Shown piece by piece: positions 13,401 to 25,410 of a stretch of DNA of 64,000 nucleotides. The notes beneath the pieces were generated by a model, which was not told the DNA's origin, searched no databases, and saw only the letters and a program-made list of their open reading frames with translations. The number at the start of each line of letters is the position of its first letter. Positions within the stretch are counted from its first letter, which is position 1. Where the stretch lies: the NCBI GenBank assembly GCA_028023455.1, contig JAQFVV010006644.1, positions 289,001 through 353,000 on the forward strand, given 5' to 3'. The position numbers and the translations under genes are program-made. This DNA is from Epiperipatus broadwayi. Its lineage: Eukaryota > Onychophora > Udeonychophora > Euonychophora > Peripatidae.

Positions 13401-14035
13401 TTATTATTTAATGTTCGTAATTCCTTATGCTTACATGGATGGCTCTAAAGTGGAAAAATAAAGTGAAGAATTAGTTATGCTTATGTGAATACCTTTAAAA
13501 TACAAGTGAATAATTATTCATTTTAGGTAACTAAAGAAATAGAATAATACAAAAATCTCATGCTTACATGGATGGTTCTAAAATAGAAGAACATATAATG
13601 ATTGATTACTCATGTTTGTATTAAGATCTGTAAAATAAGTTATAAATAATGAAATATTGCTCATGCTGCATTAAAGAAGAACAATGAAAAATGAATGATT
13701 TATACATTTTTATATTGTTGAGCTTTAAATTAGAATAATAAATAATAAATAATTATTCATGCCTACATTACAGCTCTAAAGTAGGATATTAAGAACCAAA
13801 TAATTATTAGTGTTTGTGTGGTTTGGCTTTAAACTTGAATAATAAAGAATCAATGATTACTCATATTTACAGAGATGAAAAGTAAATGATTACACATACT
13901 TATTTGGAGGATTCTAAAATAAAATAATAAAGAATGAATGATTGCTCATACAAATATGAATGGTTTAAAATAAAATAATAAAGATTGACTTATTTTTTAT
14001 ACTTATATGGATAAAAGTAGAATTATAAAAAAGTA
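13400..14035 (+). repeat. degenerate minisatellite, unit about 50-65 bp
   Basis: Around ten diverged copies of a unit resembling AATAATAAAGAATGAATGAT, then TACTCATGCTTACATGGATG, then GCTCTAAAAT. Clear repeats of CATGCTTACATGGATGG, of CTCTAAA(A/G)TAG and of AATGATT(A/G)CTCAT recur through the block. Spacing is irregular, so it is an old array. Confidence 0.65.
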
Positions 14036-14346
14036 AATTAATGTACATTAAATACAACTAAGAATCATATAGATATTTTTTTGATATATTTAATTTTTGC
14101 CATAGTTCCTGTAATTAATCTCGGACTATACAACAAACCAAGAAAGTTAGTTTAAGTTTAAAATATTACAGAATTAAAATCTTCATGTAAAAATTTAAAT
14201 AAATCTGGAAGCTGGAATGATTAATATATACTTCTATTTGCTGTCTGTTGATTAATAGTACTTGTCAAGATAGCTTTAGAAAAATATAGAATGCAATATT
14301 GCAATTAACACAAATATAAAAAACTAAAATCATATTTTATTTTTGT

Positions 14347-14384
<38 letters not shown>

Positions 14385-14386
14385 GA
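14347..14386. repeat. (TA)n(TG)n microsatellite
   Basis: TATATATATATA followed directly by TGTGTGTGTGTGTGTG. Simple sequence. Confidence 0.9.
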
Positions 14387-14950
14387 GGGTGGATAGGCTG
14401 AAAAAATAAAAATTTCAAAATTTGTATAAACTCAAATATTATTTGTTATTTCCTATATTTTTATGGATTAATTAAAACTTTTAAAAAACATTTCCATGTA
14501 ATAACTAGAAAAATGTGTCTGGTAATGATGTTTGCTAGGTTATCATCTCTAAAAATTGATAGCCCAAAACTAAATCACTTGCTCTTGGAACTAACAATAG
14601 TTTTTGTTCGATTATTTAGATTAAATTATTTATTTATAACTGAGACAAAACCATAAGATTATTTTGATAATTTCTTTAATATTTAGATTAATAATGACTG
14701 ATTCAAAAACTTTGAAATTAAAATAAAAATAATTTAAATCATTACATTTGCTGGCATAATTTAGATTTTGATATTAAAAATTAATCATGAAAGCCAGTCA
14801 TCCAAGACTAGATGGAATAAAGGCAAGTTTAAATAATTTATGTTAACAATGATTTGTCATAGAAACTGTCTTGATTTCAATTAATGTGTCATACTTATAT
14901 ATTTTGGATAAATAGCTAATTACTCACTGTTAAGTAATATATATATATAT

Positions 14951-15115
14951 AATACATATTTTGCGGGTTCATCCGTGTTAAAAACTTTTAATATTAATAT
15001 ACTGACGTTTCGACTTGGTCACACAAGCCATCCACAGGCTTGTGTGACCAAGTCGAAACGTCAGTATATTAATATTAAAAGTTTTTAACACGGATGAACC
15101 CGCAAAATATGTATT
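14951..15115. mobile_element. palindrome of two PLE terminal repeats
   Basis: Two nearly identical arms of about 79 bp (14951-15029 and 15037-15115) separated by only 7 bases. Each arm is the PLE terminal sequence seen at 10.4, 52.8, 53.6 and 54.4 kb (ATTTTGCGGGTTCATCCGTG, then CTGACGTTTCGACTTGGTCA). The block is bounded on both sides by (TA)n. No coding sequence remains. It is a head-to-head pair of pLTR ends, or a hairpin MITE derived from them, able to fold into a long hairpin. Confidence 0.85.
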
Positions 15116-15129
15116 TTATATATATATAT

Positions 15130-16120
15130 AGTGCCATTTTTTATTTAATATATCTTTTTCAAATAAAATATTATATAATCATTACCTCAATCAGTTATAA
15201 GTGAAAGTTTATTGTTTTCTATAACTAAAAATATTATGTTTCTCACTGGAAGTAGATATTCATTGTTGACTCTAACAATTTTTTTGATATGTCACACAGT
15301 TTCATATTGGAATAAGAACATTTACCAACAATAATATTAAACGATCTTATCACCTGCTTTCCCATATACTGCTGAAAGTAATTTTTTTCACCACATTATA
15401 GAATTAAATAATATTAAATTGAATATCAATAGCTTCATATGATATAGTGCTATAGTATCACCATCCCTAGATAAATTTCTGGATTTTGCTACTATTATTG
15501 AGGGAAAAGTTTCAAATTTGGAACTAGTGCACTTATAAATATGTCAATTGGCTTTTTACTTCTCTGTGCTATTCAAAATAATAGTCTGAAATAAGAAAAT
15601 CCTCATACTTTGATCCCAAGATAGTTTGATAGTACAATGGTAGTTTTTATATATATTAGAGAAATTAGTTTTATTCCAACAATAAGCTTTTTGTAATATT
15701 TGCTTTATAAAATATTTAGTCAACATAAAGCTAAAGACCCAAAATATATTGAATATGTCTGAGGGCAGATTTTTATAACTTTAGCAATTAAGATTCAAAA
15801 TCTTATGATTCTTTTAATGTCAGGTTATTAAAAGAAATAATAAGAAATAGTAAAAAGTTGGTTTTTAGATGCATAGGTGCATTAGTTCTAAATGAAAAAC
15901 TTTATCTTCAACGATAAAAGCAAAAATCCTTATATTGGTTTATGGATATAGATAGTGTAACACTACATCACTAGTGGTCATAAGTAGCTTAATTTTACTG
16001 TCTGGTGAAGACAACTTTATTGGAAATATAAAAATCTATTACAATTTAGTTTGTTTATCAAAAAAAAAAACATTAAAATAAATTATATAGATGCAATACC
16101 ATTAATCAAAACAAAATTGT
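15130..16120. other. AT-rich intergenic stretch
   Basis: No gene or repeat that I can support; ordinary AT-rich sequence with stops in every frame. Confidence 0.55.
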
Positions 16121-16312
16121 AAATGACTTAATAATTTTTATTAGTCATTCATTAGACTAGAGATTATCCAATAATGAATAATATTTCTGTGGTATAATTC
16201 TTATTAACACTTTTATGCAATGTAGAGACTGGTTTTTATTCACTTTTAACACCATGTGGAAAGATGTAATCATAAACATACAAACACGGGCATGTAAAAA
16301 AGATGTATGATA

Positions 16313-16357
16313 CCCAAAATTCACATTTCGTGCTAAACCAGCACTCATCAGTTGCCC
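16313..16357 (-). ncRNA. hammerhead ribozyme motif, HR1 unit 1
   Basis: Minus strand: CTGATGA (plus 16345-16351), a perfect five-pair stem II GTGCT/AGCAC closing loop GGTTT, then GAAA (plus 16326-16329). This includes the canonical G-C pair next to the core, which other HR1 copies lack. Stem III would be AT/AT with a GTGA loop. Stem I is short (CAA/TTG, then a mismatch) and the cleavage base would be U. The catalytic core is intact but stem I may be too weak for good activity. Confidence 0.6.
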
Positions 16358-16607
16358 TTGACCACAGTCTTTTAGATATATATTTATCACTGATCAATAT
16401 ACATAGATATCAAACACTCATATTAATATTTTTTATTAATCATTCATTAGACTAAATATTATCCAATAATTACTAATATTTCTGTAGTGTAATTTTCACT
16501 ACACAAATCTCACACAAGATATGGATTATGTTTATACACTTTTAATACTTTGTGGGAAGATTAATAAAAAATATATCACCAAAGACATGTAAAACAGATA
16601 TATGATC

Positions 16608-16653
16608 TACAAGATGCACATTTAATGCTGAATCAGTACTCATCAGCTCCCAG
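16608..16653 (-). ncRNA. decayed hammerhead motif, HR1 unit 2
   Basis: CTGATGAGTACTGATTCAGC is retained on the minus strand, but the following GAAA box reads TAAA, losing the essential G12. Stem II is also weakened. Presumably inactive. Confidence 0.55.
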
Positions 16654-16962
16654 ACAATAATCTTTTACATATTTTTATCATTATTCACTATATAGATAGC
16701 AAATTACTACAATTTGATTGATAAGCATCAAACTTACTAATCTCACAACCTTGACACAAACACTCAATGGAATTATATTAACATTTTGTATTAGTTTTTC
16801 ATTAGATTAGTCTAGAGATTATCTAATAATAAATAGTATTTTTGTAGTATAATTCTCACTACACCATTCTCACACAAGGTAGGGATTGGTTTTTGTCAAC
16901 TTTTGACACTTTGTGGAAGCACATAAACATATAATGAAAGACTTGTGAAAAAAGATGTATGA

Positions 16963-17013
16963 TCCCCCAAATGCCCATTTCATGCTGAACCAGCTCTCAT
17001 CAATTATCCCAGA
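16963..17013 (-). ncRNA. decayed hammerhead motif, HR1 unit 3
   Basis: Minus strand reads TTGATGAGAGCTGGTTCAGC then ATGAAATG. The GAAA box is intact but the first core base (C3) is T. Stem III (ATG..CAT) and a G-rich stem I strand are still visible. Presumably inactive. Confidence 0.5.
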
Positions 17014-17681
17014 TCACAACTCTTTTACACATTTTTTTATCATTGTTCAGTAGTTTGATTGATAAGTAATAAACTTGCTGTCCTCACAACTTTGACATGA
17101 AATGTGCATCATGAGGATTATACATCTTTTTCACATATCATTATTCATATGTTTATGATTATACTCCTCCATGAGGCATTAAAAGTGGATAGAAACAGTC
17201 CCTACTTTGAGTGAGAATGGTGTAGTGAGAATTATTATACGGAAATATTACTTAAAATTGTAAACGACATTTAAAAATATTATAACTACTAAAATTTATT
17301 ATTTTAGAATAGTAATATTTTTTATTTATTTTTAAATATCAAATCATAAAAAGTATTATTACTCATAATAATAAACAAAACAGATAAATTAATGTAAACA
17401 ACATTCAAATAAAATTTTAAAAATTTATAGTATAACAAATATCTTTAAACTAATTAATCTATTTAATATCGATACCAGAATTTATTTCGTTTTCCTTGAA
17501 AAGTTTTACCAATCACTTCAATTAATTTATGTTTTTAACCTTTGTTTTTAGCAAATTCTAACTACAAACATTAATTACATAATGTTTTCAAATGCATTTT
17601 TATAAGAAAAGTGAAAAAAACAAACAAAACAAAGCTTTAGATAAGCTAATATAAAATTAGAATTTTTTTTTCATGTGTCAA

Positions 17682-17753
17682 AGCATTGGCCGGGAAGCGA
17701 ACCCGGGACAACTGCTTGTAAGGCAGCTGTGCTGACCACTCGGCCACCAATGC
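17682..17753 (-). tRNA. tRNA-Val(TAC)-like gene or tRNA pseudogene
   Basis: The minus strand folds with a perfect seven-pair acceptor (GCATTGG/CCAATGC), a five-pair anticodon arm GCTGC/GCAGT (one G-U) with loop CTTACAA, and a perfect five-pair T arm CCGGG/CCCGG with loop TTCGCTT. The anticodon is TAC (valine; plus 17718-17720). Box A TGGCCGAGTGG and box B GGTTCGCTTCC are present; box B has C where A is usual. The D stem does not pair as expected: box A looks Ser/Leu-like while the rest is Val-like. The discriminator base is T. Downstream on the minus strand there are ten bases (TTGACACATG) and then an A9 tract instead of a close T-run terminator. That suggests a retroposed tRNA or very short tRNA-derived SINE rather than a working gene. 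Confidence 0.65.
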
Positions 17754-17759
17754 TTTTAT

Positions 17760-20415
17760 TAATATTTTATCAAAACAAATACAAATATTTTATCTTTAAA
17801 TAAACCTCTTAAAAATTAGCGCAAAATAAATAAATAAAATAAAACAAGCAATATAAATGTTTAAATACTATTAAAATGTTTTATAAATAAATATTAACTA
17901 TAATAACATTAATAGCTATTTTGTGATATTTACATTTAATATTTATTTAATTTCTGGTTGTATATTCTTGTTGGCTGTTTATATTGTTAGAAATGAAAAC
18001 AAAATTTTATTATTCAATTATTTTTAAATGTCATTTTAATCTAAAAATGTCATTATTAATATATAAAAAAATGTTATATTACTACTAGGATTAAGAGACT
18101 AATCTCCACATCTATATATTTTAATGCATCAAACAAGAGATTAAGTTATCATAATCTGAAATTGCCTGAATATTCTTTGTGGTTTTAATTCATCATTTAC
18201 TCTTAAATTTTGTCAGTTTTTGAATGTTTTTTATTATTTATAAAGCTCTACACTCATTTTATTGTTAAGTGAAATAAAAAGTTCTAAATATTGTAATAAA
18301 ATAATCTAAATATCATAATTAAATCACAAGATGATTATTTCTTACTAGAAAAAATGTTTATATATATTTAAAATGCATTTCTTAAATAAATTTCATAACT
18401 TAGTGTAATGATATGTTTGATAAATCTAGTTTGGCAATATAAGTTGTTCAATAACTATTGGAAATTAGCATAAAGAATAAAGATAAAATTTCTAACCCAA
18501 TTTTTTTTATATCACTATCATTTAATTCTTAAAGCACATTATTTTATGATCTATTTAACATTTTTTACTTAATTTTTAATTATAATATACTTTATAAGAC
18601 ACCATTGTTTTGCAGCAAAAGCATTAAGTTCATTTATTCAAATCATGTTTTGTGCAAAAAACCAACAATAGCAGTCATTTGAGCTCACATTGTGAATTCT
18701 ATTATTTTTGATAATTTTGATGCATAGTTTGCTGCTTTCTATCAATTTGAGCTTTAAAATTTTAAAACATACCAGTGTTTTCATATTATTGTAGTAAAAT
18801 TAATCAATAATGATTGTTTTCTCTAAATTTTTTAATGTTGATAATTTGGATCAAAAATATAATCACACAAAAGCAATTTTAGAATTAATTAATATTCTCA
18901 ATAACGGTAAGAAAAAGAATTTTGCATAAGTGATAAAAATAAGTGATTATGAAAAAAAATTAGATTAAGTTTTTAAAGCCATTAAGTTAATATTTTGTAG
19001 CTCTCAAATCAAGAACAAAGTGTCTCCAATGCACTTTTATGATGGATTTGTGAGAAGATTTTTTTAATATATAAAAAGTCAGGTATTTAAAATCTTGCTT
19101 GTAAAGTTTGTAATTTAAAAATAAAACTAACCATAGTACATATGGTCATAAATTCTTATAAGATTTCATAATTAAAAGAATCATCAAAAGTCTATTAACA
19201 TATATCATATCATCAAACACATAGTTATAATTATTGTTAAGCTGCTATAAAAGAATGCCAAAGTGTCAATGATAATGATGAAGGGTTTAGTTCTTGCCTT
19301 GAGACTGGAGTCTCTTCAGTGCAGTATCAAAATCATTATTTTTATTTTACTTTTTATTAGAAGTTGAAAAGATAAAAGTCAATGACAAATCATAATTGAA
19401 GATAACTATTAATTTTTGTTTTATCACATAAAGTATAACAATGAATATAATAATATAAATAATTTTTATGTATCTATCATTCATATATGAGTTAGATGAC
19501 AAGCAGTAATAAGTATTATGGATCACTATCTATTTCTTTCTTTCAACACAAATTCTTATTTAAGTATGCTACTTTTTGAAAAGTTTTGGGAAAATAATGA
19601 GGAAAAAATAGCTGTGGATAATCAAATGTTTCTTATTGCTTGATAACAAAGATGATGTCAAATTGATATTTAGATTCAACATATATATTATATTAGATCA
19701 CTTATTCATACAAAAGATAATTAAAATGTATCAGGAAATTTATGCTGAGATTGAACAAGTTTTATAAATTAATTATCTGTATTATTAGCAAAAAATACTA
19801 TTTAGAAACACTAAAGCTAATCAGATAAATTTTATTCAGCATTAAACTGACATTAACAATGGTCACAATATTATATTTTATGATAACATTGTTTTGGCCA
19901 GACATATTTTGGATTTATAAATTTGCTTTCCAGATGATCGAATATTATACCTGTGATTTATTTTCAATTATTTTAATATACAAAAAAAAACTTAAAATGA
20001 CAAATTATCACTAATCTAAATCAGTTCTTTTTAGATTTTAATTTAAATATCATTTATTTATTTATGCAAAAGAAAGTTTTAAAAGAATGTAAATTTGTTT
20101 ATTCCTTTAAAGATATTTGATAGCTACAAAAGACCCAAAGATAATAAAAGCTTATATGTTATTTTACCAAATGTAATGACAAGATTGTAAAGTTATAACT
20201 ATTGCAGCATAATAAAAATACACTGAATTAAAAATGTTATATTGAAAGAAAGTTTTAAATTTTGATCCAAAGTTCTATAGGTGTTTAGCAGTGATCTATA
20301 AAGTGAAATGTTAGTAAAGCTCACTATAATCATAATATAATAGAATATAAACACTGTATAGTAAAGAGACAAAAATTTGCTATTTGTAGAATCAACTTAC
20401 ATAATTTACATTTAT
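17760..20415. other. AT-rich intergenic stretch
   Basis: Nothing assigned. A somewhat less AT-rich patch near 19.24-19.34 kb has CTATAAAAG, ATGATGA and a GAGACT/AGTCTC hairpin but no completing D box or other RNA signature. Confidence 0.5.
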
Positions 20416-20422
20416 GACTTAA

Positions 20423-21189
20423 CCCTTTTCCCGCCTCTTATGAGACCTCTCATCAACAGTTGACGTCACTCTAATTCCATTATTTTTAATGCTAGGATAT
20501 TTGTTTGACAGTTATTGATTAGGTTTTTAAAAGTTCTGTAAGATGCTGCCCTCTTCTGAATTATTTTACAAGTAAAAAAATCAATAAAACTGCATTTAAA
20601 GCTAAACAAAGAAAGAAGCTTGTTGGTGATTGGCTGTCAGCTGGCTCTCAGCCAAAAAAGACATTCTGATTGGCTGGAAAGAACAAAGAAACCGCCTGAT
20701 CAAAGAAAATAAAGAAAAACGCTGAGATTTTCATTTTGAATGTGATTTAAGGTTTAAAAAAAGTATATTCTGGGAAATTAAAATCATTTTCACAGGGTAT
20801 ACTAAAAAAACAAAATTATTTTCGAAAAATATTGAAGATTTTAATAAAAATATTTAAGATTTAGCAAAAAGAAATCTTTACTTTTCCATAACGTAAAATT
20901 GAAAAAAAGCATTTACGTCAGCATTTTTTGTTTATACATTTGCTTTTAAATTTGCTGAAATTGAATATTTTATAATAAATAAATAGCAATTTATTTTTGA
21001 AAGAACTTTCGTTCACTTTCATAACCTGAAAAATTAGTAATATACTTTTTATAAACGTATCTGAGTTGAATTTAATATTATAGGTGAATACGTTTTAACA
21101 ATAGGCTTTGTCATCAGTTTGTGAGTTGGCCAATTAAAAGATTTGATTTTTACCTCATACAACCAATAATATAATTAGCGGTTTAAAGG
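20423..21189. mobile_element. TTAA-flanked piggyBac-like MITE (copy 1)
   Basis: A 767 bp block bounded on both sides by TTAA (20419-20422 and 21190-21193). The ends are similar: CCCTTTTCCCGC at the left, and at the right AGCGGTTTAAAGG, whose complement is CCTTTAAACCGCT. TTAA target duplication and C-starting termini are typical of piggyBac-superfamily elements. There is no transposase coding sequence. The interior has several ATTGGC/GCCAAT motifs and more CpG than the flanks. A diverged copy in the opposite orientation lies at 43.6-44.3 kb, confirming a dispersed family. Confidence 0.7.
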
Positions 21190-21199
21190 TTAAAGAAAA

Positions 21200-23550
21200 A
21201 ATATATTCCCTTGGGAGTCCACATCATTTATTTTAGAACCTTAATGATTAACTTAAACAAAAGAGTGGCAAGTAATAATAAACAGTCATCATTGATGATG
21301 TTTTGGTCAGTGTATTATATTTCTATGTCACATCTATTCCTATTGCAGAGAATATTATAAATCTATCTTAATTTTTTTAGCATTAACTAATAGACTTTTA
21401 GCTCATTAAAAAGTATTAACTTACTAGATAGTTAATTTTTACAGAGCTTTTATTCACTACAAAGATTTAGATTTTCTTCTTTAAACAAAGTAAACCTATT
21501 TTATTTATAATGTTTGCAATAAATAGTTTAATAATGTTAAACAATTCATCATGCATTTTTAAGCAATAAAAATAACAGGACATTTTTAAAATAAAAAAAT
21601 TAGTTGAGTTATGAAACAATGATAATTTTGCCTTTGGTTATAATTAAAAATATTAAGATATTAAGTAAATTGATTAATAAAGTGGAATAAAAATATCAAT
21701 TATATTTTCTTTAAAGATGTAAAGATCTTAATAATTTTGCGAATTGAGATAGAATGAATTGTATTATGTATAAAAATTATTTTGGTTATAAATTTGAGAA
21801 GTCTAATTTTAATTAAATTTATAAAAGAGAATTTTATTTAACTATATATAAAATTGTGGATTTTAAAAATAAAAATGTAATTTAAAATAAAGATATTTAA
21901 AATTTTATGATTTTAAATTTGTTTATTAAATCACTTCAGTATATTAGATTTAGATTTTATTTTAAAACACATGACTGAAAAATGAAATGGTTATTAATTA
22001 AATATTACAATTAATGTTACCGAATTTAAATTACATGATGTTAATTAAACTTTTTTTATTATTAAAAATCCAGTTTTTACATTTCCTTATGAAAATAAAA
22101 ATTATATTGAACCTTTTATTGTTATTAAAAATAGTGAATTAAAAGATAATAAATAAAAGCTTTCAATGTTTAATTAAAAAAAAATTATTAAAACTTTGGA
22201 GGTTAGAAATTTAATATTTAAATTACTAGCCATTTTGACAAACAAGAGAAGAATACATTTGTTATTGTTAAGAAAATATTTCATGAGGAAAATTTAAGAA
22301 AGAATTAAAAAAAATAGTATATTACTTTAAATGCTGATTCTCAAAATAAAATGAATTATTGTAATGGAAAAAAATACTAAATTAAAGAAAAAAATTAAGT
22401 AGATTGGATTATTTAAAATGCTTTTCTACTTATTTATTAGTTGTTAAGATGCTAATGTTGCTTTTAAAGTTTATCTTTTAATATTTATTTTTGATTTTAC
22501 TAAAAATGTAATACACAAAATTTTGAAGTTTTTAAATAATTTTTAAAAATATTTTATTTATTTTGGAAAATACCTTTTCAATTTAAACCTGCAATAGCTA
22601 CCACTGATAAGTGATACTACTACAAACTTTCATATGCCTAATTTTGTAATATTTATTAGTTAAGGTATTTGTCTCAATTCCTTTCTGAGGGTATCTGTAT
22701 TTTGCAAAGGTCAAATTAATTTCAATTAAGCTTGCAAAGTATAAGATTTATGATTTATTTTCAGGTTTTTAAGCTCTCATAGTATTTATAATATAAATAC
22801 AAGTAAATTATCTCTCTTTTATTGCAAATTAAGTCAATGTTTTATTTTTTTAAACAAATATTATAATTCTTATTGTAAATAGTGCTTACAATTATATATA
22901 AAAAAAAAAAAAAACATATTTGTTTCAAGAAAGTAAACAATTGTTTCCAGCTAGAAGTTGTTCTAATCAAAAATAATTTTATTTCTCCATTTTTGAAATT
23001 TTATGGTTATATTTTTTAATTTTTTATACATATATTATAATGATTATTATAAATAATGCTTATAATAAAAACATCAAATTTAAAACAATAATTATGTAAA
23101 ACAAATTCTTAGTATCTGTAGGTGATATTTCTTTTATCATGTTGTAAAAACATGTTGTAGCCATTGCAGGGTAATTTGAAGCTTTTGATAAAATTAATGG
23201 ATTTACGATGGAAGACAATTGGTTTTTGTCATCTTAAATAATGGGATGTATCGAAATGTTTATTTCAGTATTATTAAATAATAAACCTTTTTAATTAGAA
23301 ATATTGGAGAAATAAAAGCTCATATTTATTATTAAAGGGTTTTATATCTAAAAAATTTAAAAAATAAATATAATCTTAAAACATATGGACAAAAACATAT
23401 AAAAAATGACCTAAAAGTCATTAGTAAATAAACATACTTAATCAAAATGATAATGCAAAAAAATAAGTGCATTCAAATAAATTGAACTGTAGTAAAAATC
23501 TTATAAAATTAAAGATGGATTATAGGAATTTTTATTTTATTCTGTTTTCT
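21200..23550. other. extremely AT-rich stretch
   Basis: Almost entirely A/T with long A or T runs (for example near 22.9 kb). No gene, RNA or recognisable element. Confidence 0.6.
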
Positions 23551-23554
23551 TTAA

Positions 23555-23773
23555 TTGTTTGCAATACTTGAATACAAGAATAATTTATATATTTGGAATT
23601 TAGATGTAATTATAGAGGATTTGAACACAGACTTTCAAACTTTCTTTAGTTTTTACACTCTATATCATACAACCAATACATATGCCCACATACATCTGAA
23701 AAAGGTAAATGATCTCCAATACATATTTTTTATGCTAAACCAGAACTCATGAGTTGATCCAGAGCATCATCCC

Positions 23774-23811
<38 letters not shown>

Positions 23812-24149
23812 CTCTATATATAAACCATGCACTTATTATATATATATATATATATAATAAGTGCATGGTTTATATTAAGATAGCAAACCTTCAAACTTTA
23901 ATGGACAGGCTTCAAGCTATTCTATCCTTCAACTCTTCAGTCATCCATACCATTAAAAAATTGATGATGGAATGCCCAAATTTCTTGTTAATGCTAATAT
24001 TATTGTCAAGTTTACATTTCATGCTGACTTTAAATTACACAGATCCCTCATATATAACATCTTGTCCATTTAAATACACTAAAGAGAATTGGGCATAATT
24101 CAGCTGAATCTGTAATACTTAAATACAAGTATAATTTATATACTTGTAG
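23555..24149 (+). repeat. HR1 copy, left arm of giant palindrome
   Basis: Contains the HR1 landmarks in order: GAACACAGACTTTCAAAC, ATGCTAAACCAGAACTCATG (decayed hammerhead, minus strand), GAGTTGATCCAGA, TTAATGGACAGGCTTCAA, TTGATGATGGAATGCCCAAA. Within it, two (TA)n-filled hairpins (ATGATGCTCTATATATAAAC and the AAACCATGCACTTAT inverted pair at 23.83-23.88 kb) interrupt the unit. The hammerhead core reads CTCATGA and AAAA, so it is dead. An inverted counterpart forms the right arm at 27.10-27.63 kb. Confidence 0.8.
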
Positions 24150-25410
24150 TTACAATAGAATGACAGCCTGTTAAGCTAATTGCGCAGACGCTGTGAGAAT
24201 GTTATTAATAAATGAATACCTTCAAACAACCACATGATAAGTATTTGTATAAGAGTAAAAAGGAATCTCTTACTCTTACGACTCAAATGTTTATATATGA
24301 GCAAATCTGAAGTAGTTGTAACGAAGGTGTGACTACATAATAGTCACTTTAAATTACTATATATAATGTCTGTATGAATGATGCCAATGAAATTTTCTAG
24401 AATTTACTAAACGCCACACTAAACGAAACTAAATCATATACCTGAATAAGCATTTATTTTATAACGTCTTGCATGCGATTATAATTACAATAGAATGACA
24501 GCCTGTTAAGCTAATTGCGCAGGCGCTGTGAGAATGTTATTAATAAATGAATACCTTCAAACAACCACATGATACAGTATTTGTATAAGAGTAAAAAGGA
24601 ATCTCTTACTCTTACGACTCAAATGTTTATATATGAGCAAATCTGAAGTAGTTGTAACGAAGGCGTGACTACATAATAGTCACTTTAAATTACTATATAT
24701 AATGTCTGTATGAATGACGCCAATGAAATTTTCTAGAATTTACTAAACGCCACTCTAAACGAAACTAAATCATATACATGAATAAGCATTTATTTTATAA
24801 CGTCTTGCGTGCGATTATAATTACAATAGAATGACAGCCTGTTAAGCTAATTGCGCAGACGCTGTGAGAATGTTATTAATAAATGAATACCTTCGAACAA
24901 CCACATGATATAGTATTTGTATAAGAGTAAAAAGGAATCTCTTACTCTTACGACTCAAATGTTTATATATGAGCAAATCTGAAGTAGTTGTAACGAAGGC
25001 GTGACTACATAATAGTCACTTTAAATTACTATATATAATGTCCGTATGAATGACACCAATGAAATTTTCTAGAATTTACTAAACACCACTCTAAATGAAA
25101 CTAAATCATATACATGAATAGCATTTATTTTATAATGTCTTGCGTGTGATTATAATTACAATAGAATGACAGCCTGTTAAGCTAATTGCGCAGACGCTGT
25201 GAGAATGTTATTAATAAATGAATACCTTCGAACAACCACATGATATAGTATTTGTATAAAGGTAAAAAGGAATCTCTTACTCTTACGACTCAAATGTTTA
25301 TATACGAGCAAATCTGAAGTAGTTGTAACGAAGGCATGACTACATAATAGTCACTTTAAATTACTGTATATAATGTCTGTATGAATGACGCCAATGAAAT
25401 TTTCTAGAAT
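24150..25410 (+). repeat. ~335 bp satellite, four direct copies
   Basis: Units begin TTACAATAGAATGACAGCCT at 24150, 24485, 24821 and 25155, giving periods of 335, 336 and 334 bp. Copies differ at only a few positions. The fourth is cut short after TTTTCTAGAATTTA at the palindrome centre. Each unit has GTAAAAAGGAATCTCTTAC, TACATAATAGTCACTTTAA and an AATTGCGCAG(A/G)CGCTGTG patch. There is no open frame of note and no hammerhead core in either strand. The high identity shows recent amplification or gene conversion. Confidence 0.93.

Larger units (their letters stand above)
16127..17240 (-). repeat. HR1 tandem array (three units plus inverted piece)
   Basis: Three diverged direct units start near 16127, 16421 and 16781. 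Anchors CATTCATTAGACTA (16146, 16441) and CATTAGATTA (16800) give spacings of about 295 and 355 bp. Each unit contains the segment ATGCTGAACCAG(C)ACTCATCA, which on the minus strand is a hammerhead-type core. A partial inverted copy follows at 17100-17240 (CATCATGAGGATTATACATC .. GAGAATGGTGTAGTGAGAAT). The same segment links this array to the repeats at 23.6-27.6 and 48.4-49.8 kb. No open reading frame belongs to the unit. Confidence 0.8.

Noticed and set aside
16127-17240. CRISPR-like array because of regular repeats
   Set aside because: Units are about 300 bp and diverged with no short identical repeats or unique spacers; eukaryotic context.
19240-19340. Possible small RNA gene (TATAAAAG, ATGATGA C-box-like word, GAGACT hairpin)
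   Set aside because: No D box CTGA, no terminal stem in the right place and no match to known snRNA signatures.
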